Positions 35,966 to 45,569 of a stretch of DNA of 64,000 nucleotides are shown piece by piece. Under the pieces are notes generated by a model. The model worked only from the letters and a program-made list of their open reading frames with translations, had not been told where the DNA came from and did no database searches. Origin of the DNA: Pyrenochaeta sp. MPI-SDFR-AT-0127 (lineage: Eukaryota > Ascomycota > Dothideomycetes > Pleosporales > Cucurbitariaceae). The stretch lies in assembly GCA_020747015.1 (NCBI GenBank), contig JAGTJM010000025.1:372001-436000 (forward strand). Reading direction: 5' to 3'. How positions within the stretch are numbered: the stretch's first letter is position 1; each line of letters starts with the position of its first letter. A program made the position numbers and the translations under genes.

Positions 35966-38276
35966 TCAAGAACGTTGATACGAATAGGAATAAGAATCCT
36001 CGAGTTCGCTTCTGACTTCTTCAGACAGATTGTCTTCACCATCTATTTCGTTTGCGTCTTGTGCGTTGGAGAGTTCCTCGAGGGTTTTGGCCAGGGCGAG
36101 GCCTTCTGCGCGGCCGCGGTCGAGGTCGACTAGCATCATGATGGGGAAAGGGAGGCCGACTAGGATAGCCAGGAACCAGAATGCCTGTCGGGAAAATGTG
36201 AGTGACTGTGTTTCTTTTTTTTTTCCCTTCGTTTTACTGGTTGTTTGGAGGAGGAAACTTACTGGTCTAATCTGGCCATATGCATCGGTTATGGCACCTA
36301 CAATGGCGGGACCGAAGACGCTGCTTCCCTTGTCGGTGATGGCGTAGAGTGCGTAAAAGGCTGCTTCGTGGCCGGGTGGAATCAATTCGCCGAATAGAGC
36401 TCTGCAGTAGCTGCTCAAGCCGCCAAGGACGAAGCCGTAAACGCCGCCCAGGAGGTACATTTCCCATTGTTGCTGCAAGCCCAAATATCCCAGGCGCTGG
36501 ATAGCGGGGATGTAGCCTAGAAGACCGTAGATGGGTATCACTTCGAAGAGCGCGATACACATGAGAATGGTTTGAATGGGAGTGAGGCGGAAGAAGGAAG
36601 ACACGCGGGACCAGAGAAAAGCACCTAGAACGCCCGAGACGGTTGCAATTACGTTGATGAGAGCAAGCATGGCATACGACATGCCCAGTGTAGTTTTGGC
36701 AAACAAGACGGCTGTTCCGCTTACTGTCGCGATAGAATCGGAGAGCAAGAACCAGGCCGCGAGGAAGAGCAGGACATCTTTCAAGTGTCGTGCATGTGTT
36801 ATTGTCCGCGCCAGTGACTTCCAGGAGTAGGTGAAGTAGGCCAAAGTCGTGCGGAAATTTGAAGATTGTGCTCCAATGTGCAATGGTGGTCCTGGGCGAG
36901 GACGCAGCCAGCGCGCGGTGGGAAGGGTGAAGATGAACCACCACGCGCCGATGATGAACAGGACCAATCTTAGACCAAAGTTTGAAGAGCGAAATGCAAT
37001 GACCACAAAGATGCCGATGGTTTGAACGAGCAGCGCGGCAATGTACCCAATTGCAATTCCGTAAGAAGAGATCTTGGTGGAGAGGGCGAGTTCCTGGGAC
37101 GGCGCAGCACGGCTTTTGGGCCGCGGAATTGTCAAGTCAGGGCTTGAGTGGCTGTTGGGTAGGAGCGCAGTGGTTGCGTCTGCGACCTCGTCCAGGATGT
37201 TTTCGCGATGTGAGAGTTGGTTTGCATAGTGTGCTCCTCTTGCAACCTGATCCTGGTATGATTCGTCTTCTCTTGCTTGGTCTTCGCCCTCTTCGTCCAG
37301 ATACGACGTCTCTGCGCTTGATTCGGCGTATTTGACAGTAGGATGAAAGCGGACCAGCAAGGGCAGGAAGCTGTTCAAGAGAACAAAGCTTGCGCCAAAA
37401 CAAGTATTTGCAATGATTGCCAGAACAGCACCCAGGAGGTAGACCTTGGGCACGACGGGTAAGAATAACATGGTGGCTATACTGCCTACAAACGCGAACC
37501 ACAGCAAGAAAGTCTTCCTAAACCTGCCGTGGTCGGCTGCGCCGCTCATGCTGATGATGAGCAGGGCTTGGACGAGGACCGAGATGCTGAAGGTGTACAT
37601 GGCGAAGCTTGCAGTGTTGACCTCGATGCCGAGTATGTAGACGACACACTGTCCCTTCTCTGGGTTTGGCTTGTCCAGCGCTGCAAGAGCGCTGGTGAGG
37701 AAGGACTGCGGGGGATGGACGGTGGGGCGCGAGGCTTTGCATGGTGTGAAGCGGTCGGACAAGAGGACACCGTTCTCACGGGCAAGCTGTTCAAGGGTTA
37801 CGGGGATGAAGGAGCCAATGCCGCATACTACAAAGACCTGCACATGTTCAGCCGGGGGTGTTCCATCAAGTGTAGGCAGCGTGGAGGGCGAGGTTTGAGA
37901 AGCACAGGATTATTGCGATAGGGGAGGCTGAGATTAGTGGAGCAAGGAAGCAAGGAAGCAAGGAAGCAGAGAAGTAGAGAAGCAGAGAAGCATGGGAAAT
38001 GCCACTATAGTTTATCAAGAGAATGTGCAGTACCTCAGCAGCCCAGCCGTACATGTAGAAGCCTCGCAGCTCCTTGTCGCTAGTCAGGCGCGTGTCCTCG
38101 CCGTCGTAGTGGGGCTGGGAGGCGGTCGAGTCCATGTCGAAGCTCTCGTCAGACAGGCTCTGCTCATCGTCTGCCTCGTTGGAGTGCGAGATGGAGGGGA
38201 TGGAGAACTTTGAATGCGTCGAGACATTGCGCAGAAGCTCAGGTCGGCGCGGCGGAAGCTCGGCGTGAGGCGGCAT
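35966..38276 (-). CDS. ATG22: Autophagy-related protein 22, vacuolar amino-acid effluxer
   Basis: Three exons on the minus strand, 38276-38034, 37837-36263 and 36184-35966, give 678 residues. The acidic N-terminus ends in RGFYMYGWAAE, which joins VFVVCGIGSFIPVTLEQLARENG, the Atg22 hallmark. About twelve membrane segments follow with a long hydrophilic loop after TM4. The C-terminal half has YGFVLGGLSSYCRALFGELIP and TDAYGQIRPAFWFLAI after splicing. Atg22 exports amino acids from the vacuole when autophagic bodies are degraded. Intron 1 is 196 nt and contains a tandem repeat. Intron 2 is 78 nt, divisible by three and free of stops, but its removal restores the family sequence, so it is treated as an intron. 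ATG 38276 is the first in frame. Confidence 0.92.
37940..37993. repeat. Tandem GAAGCAAG/GAAGCAGAGAA repeat in ATG22 intron 1
   Basis: Three GAAGCAAG-type 8-mers followed by GAAGCAGAGAAGTAGA-type units, plus-strand purine-rich, inside the 196-nt ATG22 intron (37838-38033). On the transcript it is a CU-rich tract upstream of the acceptor. Confidence 0.8.
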
Positions 38277-38540
38277 CGTCAGCACGCGGTCAGGGTCCTA
38301 CGCTAATTGGTAGTCTGCGGCGTCGCTGCGTCACCGCGACAGAGACATGGCTGGCTTGCAGAGGAGCAAAAGAAAAGGTCGCAGCTGCAGAGCGGGTTCC
38401 CAGCAGCCAGGCGAGAGGAGAAGAAGGGCAGAGGGCAGAGGGCAAAGGGTAGTAAGGGCTTGGGAGGGGGGAAGGGGTAGGAGACTGCAGGGTCGGCGGG
38501 TCGAGTTTGTTGGGGGGGTTAGATGGAGCCGTGGATCGTG

Positions 38541-38576
38541 TGTGTGTGTGTGTGTGAGAGCGTGTGGGTGTGTGTG
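38541..38576. repeat. (GT)n microsatellite
   Basis: A run of GT dinucleotides, interrupted once by GAGAGC, in the ATG22/MED14 divergent region. Confidence 0.8.
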
Positions 38577-39060
38577 CAGGGTGATAAGTGAAGTATTGGC
38601 GGCATGACCTGAACATCTGATAAAAGTCTAGTCAAAATGGAGGCTTATCCGAGAATGTGCCAAACAAGAACGAGCCAGCCTGCATGCGGGTCATGGACGC
38701 TCCAGTCTGCTGGACGGCGACTGCTGCATCGTCGCCTATGCGATTCATGACGCCGCCTTTGAAAGAGGCGTGGCATGCTTGTCGTGTGTGGCGTGTGAGA
38801 GGGGCATTGTATTCATTGTTGATCTGGTCTTCATGCTTGATTGTTGGTTTTGATTCTTGGTCTTGGTCAAGATACGTGCCCCGTCTGCTCTGGGCACCCA
38901 CGGCGTGACTCGGCCTCTCTGTGCGGGAGCGTGTTTGATCGGAGATGCAGGGCGTGGTGGTGGGTGCATGGGTCGCGGCTGGTCTGCCAAGGCCAAACGT
39001 CAGGGCTGCTTCCCGCCATCTCGCCAACTCCCTCGTCCTTCATTCTTCGGTCTATCGCGA

Positions 39061-39101
39061 CAACACGACCACCACCACGACCACGACCACCACCCAACCC
39101 T
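39061..39101. repeat. (ACCACGACC)n-like repeat
   Basis: Degenerate repetition of ACCACC/ACGACC units in the leader region upstream of MED14. Confidence 0.7.
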
Positions 39102-39569
39102 TCCCCGCCCCGCGCGCGCATCCATCTGCCTATCTGGCCCACCCCCATTCCGACCGTCCTGCGACCGCGACTGCTGCCGTACCACCGCTGCCCACGCACC
39201 CTCGACAATGCGATAATTGCTGCTATTGGGCAGGCTCCCTCTCTCCTTCAGCCGCGCTGCATGCGATCAAGGCCCTGACGCCGCCGCCGCTACTTCTGCC
39301 TCTTCGATTCTCGTCACTCGCTCTTCCACGCTCTTCTCGCCGCATTACCTTCTTCTGCCCTGCCGCCGCAGCCCACCGCGACTCCGCCGTAAGCCTTGCC
39401 GCGGCCGCCCTGAGACCCACTGAACCACCAACACCCACCGCGCGCGCAAACGGCCCAATCGCCCGGAACCTCACTTACTCGCGTCCGGTTGACAGCACCC
39501 CAGAGAGTCTAGGCGCGCAAAGAGCGGGAGTGGCGACCGCGCCGGAGGGCTGCTGGACGGGGACGTAGC

Positions 39570-42500
39570 ATGCCAGGCATTCTCATGATGAATCACAGCG
39601 GGCCCGACGCAGCAGCGGCCCTGCGAGACGGAGAGAACAAGAAACGCGACCATGATGGCAAGCTGATCAATGGGGGGTGGAACGATGCCAGGCGAGACAC
39701 GCCCGCCGCAGGACCAGTCGCCAATGGAACCCTTTCCAAGGACGCTGGGCCCAACGGCGCATCCATGGCGGTGACAGCACCAGCTGGCCCTTCACAAGAC
39801 CAGTACTCGCAGCTACCCCCAGATATTGCCCGCATCCCCACCGAGGCCTACAATCCCCTCTCGACGTTGCTGTTGCGCATGTCGCAGGAATGCTACAATG
39901 GCCTCACCGACACTCTCCAGAACATGGCCGATATACCAATCACGCAACAGACCAACGGTGTAGTGCCAAATGGACTAGGTTCCCACAACACAGCGAATAG
40001 CCAGGAGAATGCAAAGGCCAACATGCAAAAGAAACTTCTCCTGATGAAGTTCGCCCAAGACCAACGCGCCAAGTTTATCAAGCTCTTGGTCCTTACTGAA
40101 TGGGGTAAGAAAGCTGCCGTTGATGTGTCAAAGCTCATAGACCTGTATGCGTGGACAAAGGAGCAGAGCGCTCACATGGAGGCTGCGGATTATGCGCTTG
40201 AGAGCATCAGAATCCACGCAAACGATATAAAGGAGAACAACCCGGACATTACTACAGCTTTGGAGATATTGTCCACGGGCAAGGCGTCATGGATGCCAAG
40301 TCTGGACTATATCCCGCCAGACCCCATTTCCTCGGAGCAGGCGCTCAAGCTCTTACGCTACATGAACACTTCCCTTTCAATACGGCTGAACCTCCACGAA
40401 ACCCTCCCAAGGCACCTTCGAAACTGGCGCATACAGTCTGGAAGGGCTACGTTCATCATTGACAACGAGCTTGAGTTTGATGTCATCTCTTTCGTTGAAG
40501 ACACATCAGATCAATGGTTTTTCATCGATCTCCGGTTGCTCTTCTCACCAGCGCCTACCATCACCGTCGGCAGCCGATTTTTCATTCATCTAAAGGACCA
40601 AGCCGATTTCCACCTTAGAGAAAAAGGCTTGAGCGGCCTTTTCGATTTTCTCCACAATTTTGTGCTAACGCACAAGATTACTGTTCTCCGATCGCAAGCT
40701 CTAGGCCTTGTGCGCTCGGGCTGGGCCGGTTCACTCAAGGTCGAGCCTGTACATCGGGAGCTTGTGGTGCAGTACTGGACTAACAGACCAGGGAAGAAGA
40801 ACTGGATCGAGATTGGCATATCGAACAACAAGCCAAAGAATGGCAAGGTCTCGTGGCGGGGTCCGCCAATTCCTTCTTTAACTGCGCGCTGGTTCCGTGA
40901 AGGCAAAGAAGTGAAGAATGCCAACTTGTCCTTGGACTGGAAAAAGCTGTCCATGGAGCAGATTCTCAAGCACATTATCGCACGTCACACTGGCGATATT
41001 TTGCGATCAACGCAGGAAAGTCTCACGTCCAAGATTGCGGTACATGCAAGGCTATCCGAGACTGAACCCACCGATTGCACCCTCGAGGTCAACCTAGGAA
41101 CGCAGTCAAATGCCATGACTCTGTCCGTGGAACCAGTTACTGGAAGTTACATCCTGCAACCAGCCACTGCGCTTTCAGCAAGAGCGGAATTCTCTATCAA
41201 CCAGGGCCGAGAGCCAGCACAGATTGGCAACATCTTGACACAAACACTCGCCCAAACACTCTGGAATCTGGTCCAAAGAAGTGCGCAGCAACTCGGATGG
41301 CAACCAGTTGCGCGGCAATCTCTGAATCTCCAAATGGTGAAGGCTGCACTAAAAATGGACATTCTCCAATGTGCGCTGTACTGGCCTCGTGGATGGTCAC
41401 CTAGCTGGGCTTTTGCCACGGTCATTGACTCGTCTGGCGAGTCGTGGTGGGTCCTCGAGATCGGTGCTACGGGAAACACAATCGAGTATGCTGAGCAAAT
41501 CAAGTTGGATAGACCTGGCAGCAGCTCTCTGGCAATCAATCGCGACACTCTGGCTAGCCTGGAAAGGGTTGCCATACAGCTCCTTTCATTCCGTGTTACT
41601 GCCCGGCAACTCGAGAAGGAGAAGAAGTCTTGTACTTTGCGGTACGAGTTTGGCCAGACAAGGCCTTCTGCTGAGCTTCAACAAATTGCTCGACGCTGGG
41701 TACTGTACTTGCAAACTCCCGACCTCCTGGTCACAAAGCCAGCAGAACAGCCATGGCTGGAGCCGAACATCGCCATCACATGCGAAGGTCTCCGAGCTCA
41801 TGGCCAGAACGTTTGGCACATTGCCGCTGGCAGGATGGTCAAGGCTGTTGCTGCAGACATGCACAAGCTCATGGCTGCCTCGCCGCAGAGCAGCTTTAGC
41901 TTTTCGGAAGACGGGAGGTTCAGGATCCTACTATCCACGCCTTTCGGGCAAGATATTCTTGGCGAGCTGAGAGCGCGTTTACGCGACGTCAACCGTCTTC
42001 GCTCGTTTGCAACTACACTCCAAAAGCGCCAGATGCGGCTCGGATCATCATCATTACAGCGAGTTCAGTTCCAATACGGCCCGTCACCACATACTGCAGC
42101 GGTCAATTTCAGCACCGAGAAGGAGATTACCGTCGAACTATCATCTAATAATCCGCATTATCGCGTTCACAAGCTGCTCACCGAGATTGCCAACGACCGC
42201 ATGCCATCCCTCTCAACCATAGATCCTAGCGATGCAAGTGGCCTAGACCGCCTTTGTACGACCCTCATCCTCACCCGCTCCCTCCTCAAAGTCCTTCATG
42301 AAATCGAAATTCGCACACCAGGTAATGTCCGCAATCCTGCCATCCATGTTCACTCAATTTTCAAATATCGCCTCACGTACGAGAATCCTGTGTGCACTTT
42401 CGACATCCGTCTCCAGCCCAAGGATGACAAGGTCTATTGGCTCATTGAGGATGATTTCCGCACCCGGCCGATGGACATGCGGCCAACACCAGAACGGGGA

Positions 42501-42962
42501 CAGGGACATAGAAGACTTGACAGTCTGATGGCTAAACTTAAGGATTTGTTCTCCAGTAAGGGAGAGGGGTGGTTCGGCACAAGGAGTGGGCTAGTGGCTG
42601 AGCTGGATGGCGTACCTGATGCGCTAAGAAGGTTGGACGAAGTAGTGCTTGGGTGTAAGATGGAGGGTGGTTATCAGGCACCACCACCGCTGGAACAGGT
42701 CGCTCCTAGTGGGAATCACGGACCACCAAACGGAGTACAGCAAGTCAATCAACAGGCGAGGATGTTGCATCAGCAACAGCTACAGCAACAGCAGGGACGC
42801 CCACAACAGCAAGCCCAGCCCGGCCACGGCCAGATTAGGAAGCAGCCTCAGCAGAATCAACGGCCTCAGACCCAGCCCAATGGCCGACACCTTTCAGCAT
42901 CTCAACAGGGTAGAGGCGGCCGACCTGGCCAGTCAAATCAAGACGTCATTGAGATTGATTAG
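39570..42962 (+). CDS. MED14: Mediator complex subunit 14 (Rgr1)
   Basis: One uninterrupted exon encodes 1130 residues. After a variable N-terminus, the conserved Med14 N-terminal domain begins with IPTEAYNPLSTLLLRMSQECY and continues through KKLLLMKFAQDQRAKFIKLLVLTEW. Further conserved blocks include RLNLHETLPRHLRNWRIQSG and FIIDNELEFDVISF. The C-terminal 90 residues are Gln/Pro/Gly-rich with several short poly-Gln runs. Med14 is the backbone that links head, middle and tail modules of Mediator in RNA polymerase II transcription. The length agrees with filamentous-fungal homologues. ATG 39570 is the first of the frame and lies just before a second Met-Met pair. Confidence 0.93.
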   Translation: MPGILMMNHSGPDAAAALRDGENKKRDHDGKLINGGWNDARRDTPAAGPVANGTLSKDAGPNGASMAVTAPAGPSQDQYSQLPPDIARIPTEAYNPLSTLLLRMSQECYNGLTDTLQNMADIPITQQTNGVVPNGLGSHNTANSQENAKANMQKKLLLMKFAQDQRAKFIKLLVLTEWGKKAAVDVSKLIDLYAWTKEQSAHMEAADYALESIRIHANDIKENNPDITTALEILSTGKASWMPSLDYIPPDPISSEQALKLLRYMNTSLSIRLNLHETLPRHLRNWRIQSGRATFIIDNELEFDVISFVEDTSDQWFFIDLRLLFSPAPTITVGSRFFIHLKDQADFHLREKGLSGLFDFLHNFVLTHKITVLRSQALGLVRSGWAGSLKVEPVHRELVVQYWTNRPGKKNWIEIGISNNKPKNGKVSWRGPPIPSLTARWFREGKEVKNANLSLDWKKLSMEQILKHIIARHTGDILRSTQESLTSKIAVHARLSETEPTDCTLEVNLGTQSNAMTLSVEPVTGSYILQPATALSARAEFSINQGREPAQIGNILTQTLAQTLWNLVQRSAQQLGWQPVARQSLNLQMVKAALKMDILQCALYWPRGWSPSWAFATVIDSSGESWWVLEIGATGNTIEYAEQIKLDRPGSSSLAINRDTLASLERVAIQLLSFRVTARQLEKEKKSCTLRYEFGQTRPSAELQQIARRWVLYLQTPDLLVTKPAEQPWLEPNIAITCEGLRAHGQNVWHIAAGRMVKAVAADMHKLMAASPQSSFSFSEDGRFRILLSTPFGQDILGELRARLRDVNRLRSFATTLQKRQMRLGSSSLQRVQFQYGPSPHTAAVNFSTEKEITVELSSNNPHYRVHKLLTEIANDRMPSLSTIDPSDASGLDRLCTTLILTRSLLKVLHEIEIRTPGNVRNPAIHVHSIFKYRLTYENPVCTFDIRLQPKDDKVYWLIEDDFRTRPMDMRPTPERGQGHRRLDSLMAKLKDLFSSKGEGWFGTRSGLVAELDGVPDALRRLDEVVLGCKMEGGYQAPPPLEQVAPSGNHGPPNGVQQVNQQARMLHQQQLQQQQGRPQQQAQPGHGQIRKQPQQNQRPQTQPNGRHLSASQQGRGGRPGQSNQDVIEID

Positions 42963-44558
42963 TAGCTGTTTTGACGCTGGGATCCTGAATGCCAGGATAC
43001 TACGGGCCCTCTTACATACCAAACTACGTTACACTCGAGCACACTCAGGCCACCCTTCCGCCACCATCATCGTCCCTTTATGGAGGACTTGAGAGCAACA
43101 AAATCTGTACATTCTTCCCACGGCTATCCTCATAATTCCCACACATTTGTATTTATTCTGGCTAGCATTGCGCTGCGGAGTCGGAAGGGAGGAGAGAAAC
43201 GCCCCTATTTATGAAAATTTTCCTTTTGCAATCCACTGCCTCCAGATAAAATTCCTGGATGGAACGAGGCCATCATATGGGAGGTGTTTACGGGAGGGTT
43301 CATTCACAAGTTTTTTTTGGTAATTTTGCCACCTCTTTCCCCCTTTCTTTCTTCTTTGCTACGAGACCCAAAATCGTCGATATAATTAGAAATTACCTTT
43401 TTGTTTCTTCTTGTAGGATAGTAGGATAGAGGAGCCAGACGCCTTTTTTATGCAAGGGATGGTTTAGTAGAGGATAGTAGAGGGTTAGGCGTGTGTGTGC
43501 GGGGGGAACATCATGATGGCGTGTGTAGGATTTATACAATTACACACACGAGAGAAGTATCGAAGTGTGGGGATTTTTGAAAAGAGGGGAGGGTGGCATG
43601 GTAGCCAAATATATTACTTATGAGTTACTGTGTGGCTTTCTTCAATTCTGTGTGTGTATGTGTAAGTCTTGTATCCCTCCGCCGTTTTGTTGGGTTGACA
43701 TGTGTGGCTCTGGTCTCAGGGCACATCGTGCTGAAGCCCAATCGTACGCGTGTGTAATATCATGTCCTATCATGCAGTTCCCTGTTTCTCGGTGGTGGCT
43801 ATGGTGCATCAACATACCTGCACTACCGACTTGGGGGACTGTTACAGTAAAAGTAAAAGAGTCGAGGATTGTTTACATCAACATAGGACTGGTGTTACAA
43901 GTTTTTCAACGAGATTCTGGGCCGGATTCGTGCGTAAGTCTGCAGCGGGTCAATCTTACCACGGACACGAGCTGGAGGCTTCGACTTCGTTTCATCCTCG
44001 GCGCTGCTTCGTGTGGGAATGATGTTATATGCCTGGAAGACAACATGGAGCAGCCTATGGGTAGCATGTCGATTCAGATATGTAGTCATTGCTAGGTAAA
44101 TCGATCTGCATCCTGACGTCTGTAAAAGAACAGCCGAATATTGCTCTGAAACGAGGCTTTTGTAAAGTGCTGCAAGGCAGTTCTATGAAAAACGCTACAG
44201 ATCACCTCACTCACCATAGTCCGTCTCACGCACAGCTTCCGGTGATAACTGCTAGTGATGACTATGCCGCATGGGCATATGGTTCCCCACTCCGTAGGCT
44301 ACTGCTCTCTTACTCTTCTTAATTAGATGTGCAAGCGAGTACCGTACCTTTACCTGTTAACCGCGCTGGCCAAGAGCAGATCTACTTGCACTGAAAATCA
44401 ACCCGCCGTCTCCCTCTCGTATTCTCCCTCCCTCCAAGGCGCTACCTTGCTTGAAAGACTTTATTAGATCTCAAGCACACGACATCCATTTCGGTACACT
44501 GATATAGTCTTGGGCCTCAACTCCGTCATAACTTTTCCATCCTTACTAAGACAGCATC
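42963..44558. other. Long intergenic region after MED14
   Basis: 1.6 kb with T-rich tracts, GTGTGT runs and no protein-like frame. The longest frame (43565-44095, 176 codons) is Cys/Trp-rich with no recognised domain. An MCB core ACGCGT occurs at 43746-43751 but no gene start is close. It may hold MED14 3' UTR and the promoter of the next gene. Confidence 0.45.
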
Positions 44559-45276
44559 ATGTCGGTCGATGGTATGGATGTAAATCAGCTCATGAACCAG
44601 ACGGCACTTCGCAATCTCGGCATCACCTGGCTCCAGGATCCAGATCAGGCAAGCTAATCACATGATCATGTTCGTTGACATTTGCTAATTCCTTTCAGGT
44701 TGAGAGAGTGAACGCGCTAAAGAACATGGTTTTGGGCAATTGTCGGCTCCTTTATGGCAGTGAGCGATTCAAGTTCTATGGTATGTGTCTGTCTTTGAAT
44801 GTTCGCCATCTTTGCACCAACGGAATGTATCAGATATTGTCATCGCCGAGGATGAGTCGAGCGAGGCCTTCTGCGCGATCCTTGTATGCAGTCAGGATCT
44901 GGCGAGCAAAATCTTACGCAAGGAGATCAGCAACTGCCCAGTCAAGGCGGTTGTTGCCATGGTTGACCGTCTCCAGAAAGATACAGCGCTTCTCTTGAGT
45001 ACGTTCCCTGTATCACATCTTTCGCCATTCGGATGCTTACATGATCTGACAGCCAAGTTTGATGTTGGCTCCCAGTTGAGAGGTCAGCAGGGTTTCATGA
45101 ACGAAATGTCCCATAAGTGGGAGCTAGCCAAGTGGCAGGAGGACGACAGGCGCGAAGGATGTGTGGATGATACAAAGTCACTCAATCTTAGATATGAGGC
45201 TCCAAGAGGTCCTCGGGGAGATAGACTCAGCTTCAAGCGTAGCCGGGTGGATAGCGGTCTACCCTATGATGATTAG
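44559..45276 (+). CDS. Hypothetical protein with a GC-AG intron
   Basis: Four exons are inferred: 44559-44648, 44699-44780, 44834-44998 and 45053-45276 (186 residues). The first intron begins with GC (CAG|GCAAGC) and ends TTTCAG|GTT; reading on would stop at TAA within three codons. The second intron (GTATGT...ATCAG) and third (GTACGT...TGACAG, 54 nt) keep phase; the third is stop-free and might be retained. The product is a soluble mixed alpha/beta-looking protein (LLYGSERFKFYDIVIAEDES, then SKILRKEISNCPVKAVVAMV) with a charged C-terminal half. I do not recognise a family. Weak conservation knowledge makes the exon model less certain than for its neighbours. It could share its 3' region with regulatory DNA of DNA ligase I, 293 bp downstream. 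Confidence 0.6.
44649..44698 (+). other. GC-AG intron
   Basis: The donor CAG|GCAAGC differs from the consensus CAG|GTAAGT only at intron position 2 and at +6. The branch-like TTTGCTAATT and acceptor TTTCAG lie at the 3' end. No GT donor nearby keeps the frame. Confidence 0.65.
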
Positions 45277-45452
45277 AGGCCTGGAGGTATGGCTCAGTTA
45301 GGGTCCTGAATGATCTAAAGAAATTATTATCCAGATAGAAGAATGATCAATCAGCATCGATACGGCAGATCCGATGTATTAGCAGCAACGCACGAGGTTG
45401 CTTTGTCCTTTCACAGTACACTGGTGAGTTCTAAGGTGCCAAACCAGCGCGT

Positions 45453-45467
45453 ACGCGTGAGCACGTG
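45453..45467 (+). promoter_or_regulatory. Composite MluI cell-cycle box plus E-box upstream of DNA ligase I
   Basis: ACGCGTGAGCACGTG, identical over 15 bases to 4627-4641 upstream of SMC6. The ACGCGT core is the MBF site that drives CDC9 in S phase in budding yeast. It ends 102 bp before the ligase ATG. Confidence 0.65.
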
Positions 45468-45569
45468 GGCGCGAGATTCAACAGGTCCAAGCGTCCGTGT
45501 CATGACGTACCCTGCACCTCTCCCTGTAGCAAGGCATCACATTATGATCACCAGGTATTGCTCCGTACG

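Larger units (their letters stand above)
38277..39569. other. Divergent promoter region, ATG22 and MED14
   Basis: 1.29 kb between divergent genes, rich in simple sequence: a GT run at about 38540-38575 and a CGACCACCAC-type pyrimidine-rich run at about 39060-39100. Several Pro/Arg/Ser-rich frames are by-products of this composition. No protein-coding gene is supported; part is probably MED14 5' leader. Confidence 0.5.

Noticed and set aside
37940..37993. CRISPR-like direct repeats
   Set aside because: Units are 8-11 bp with no spacers, inside a fungal intron; a simple tandem repeat.
43565..44095. 176-codon plus-strand ORF
   Set aside because: Composition is dictated by GTGT-rich DNA; no domain, and overlapping frames on both strands are equally open.
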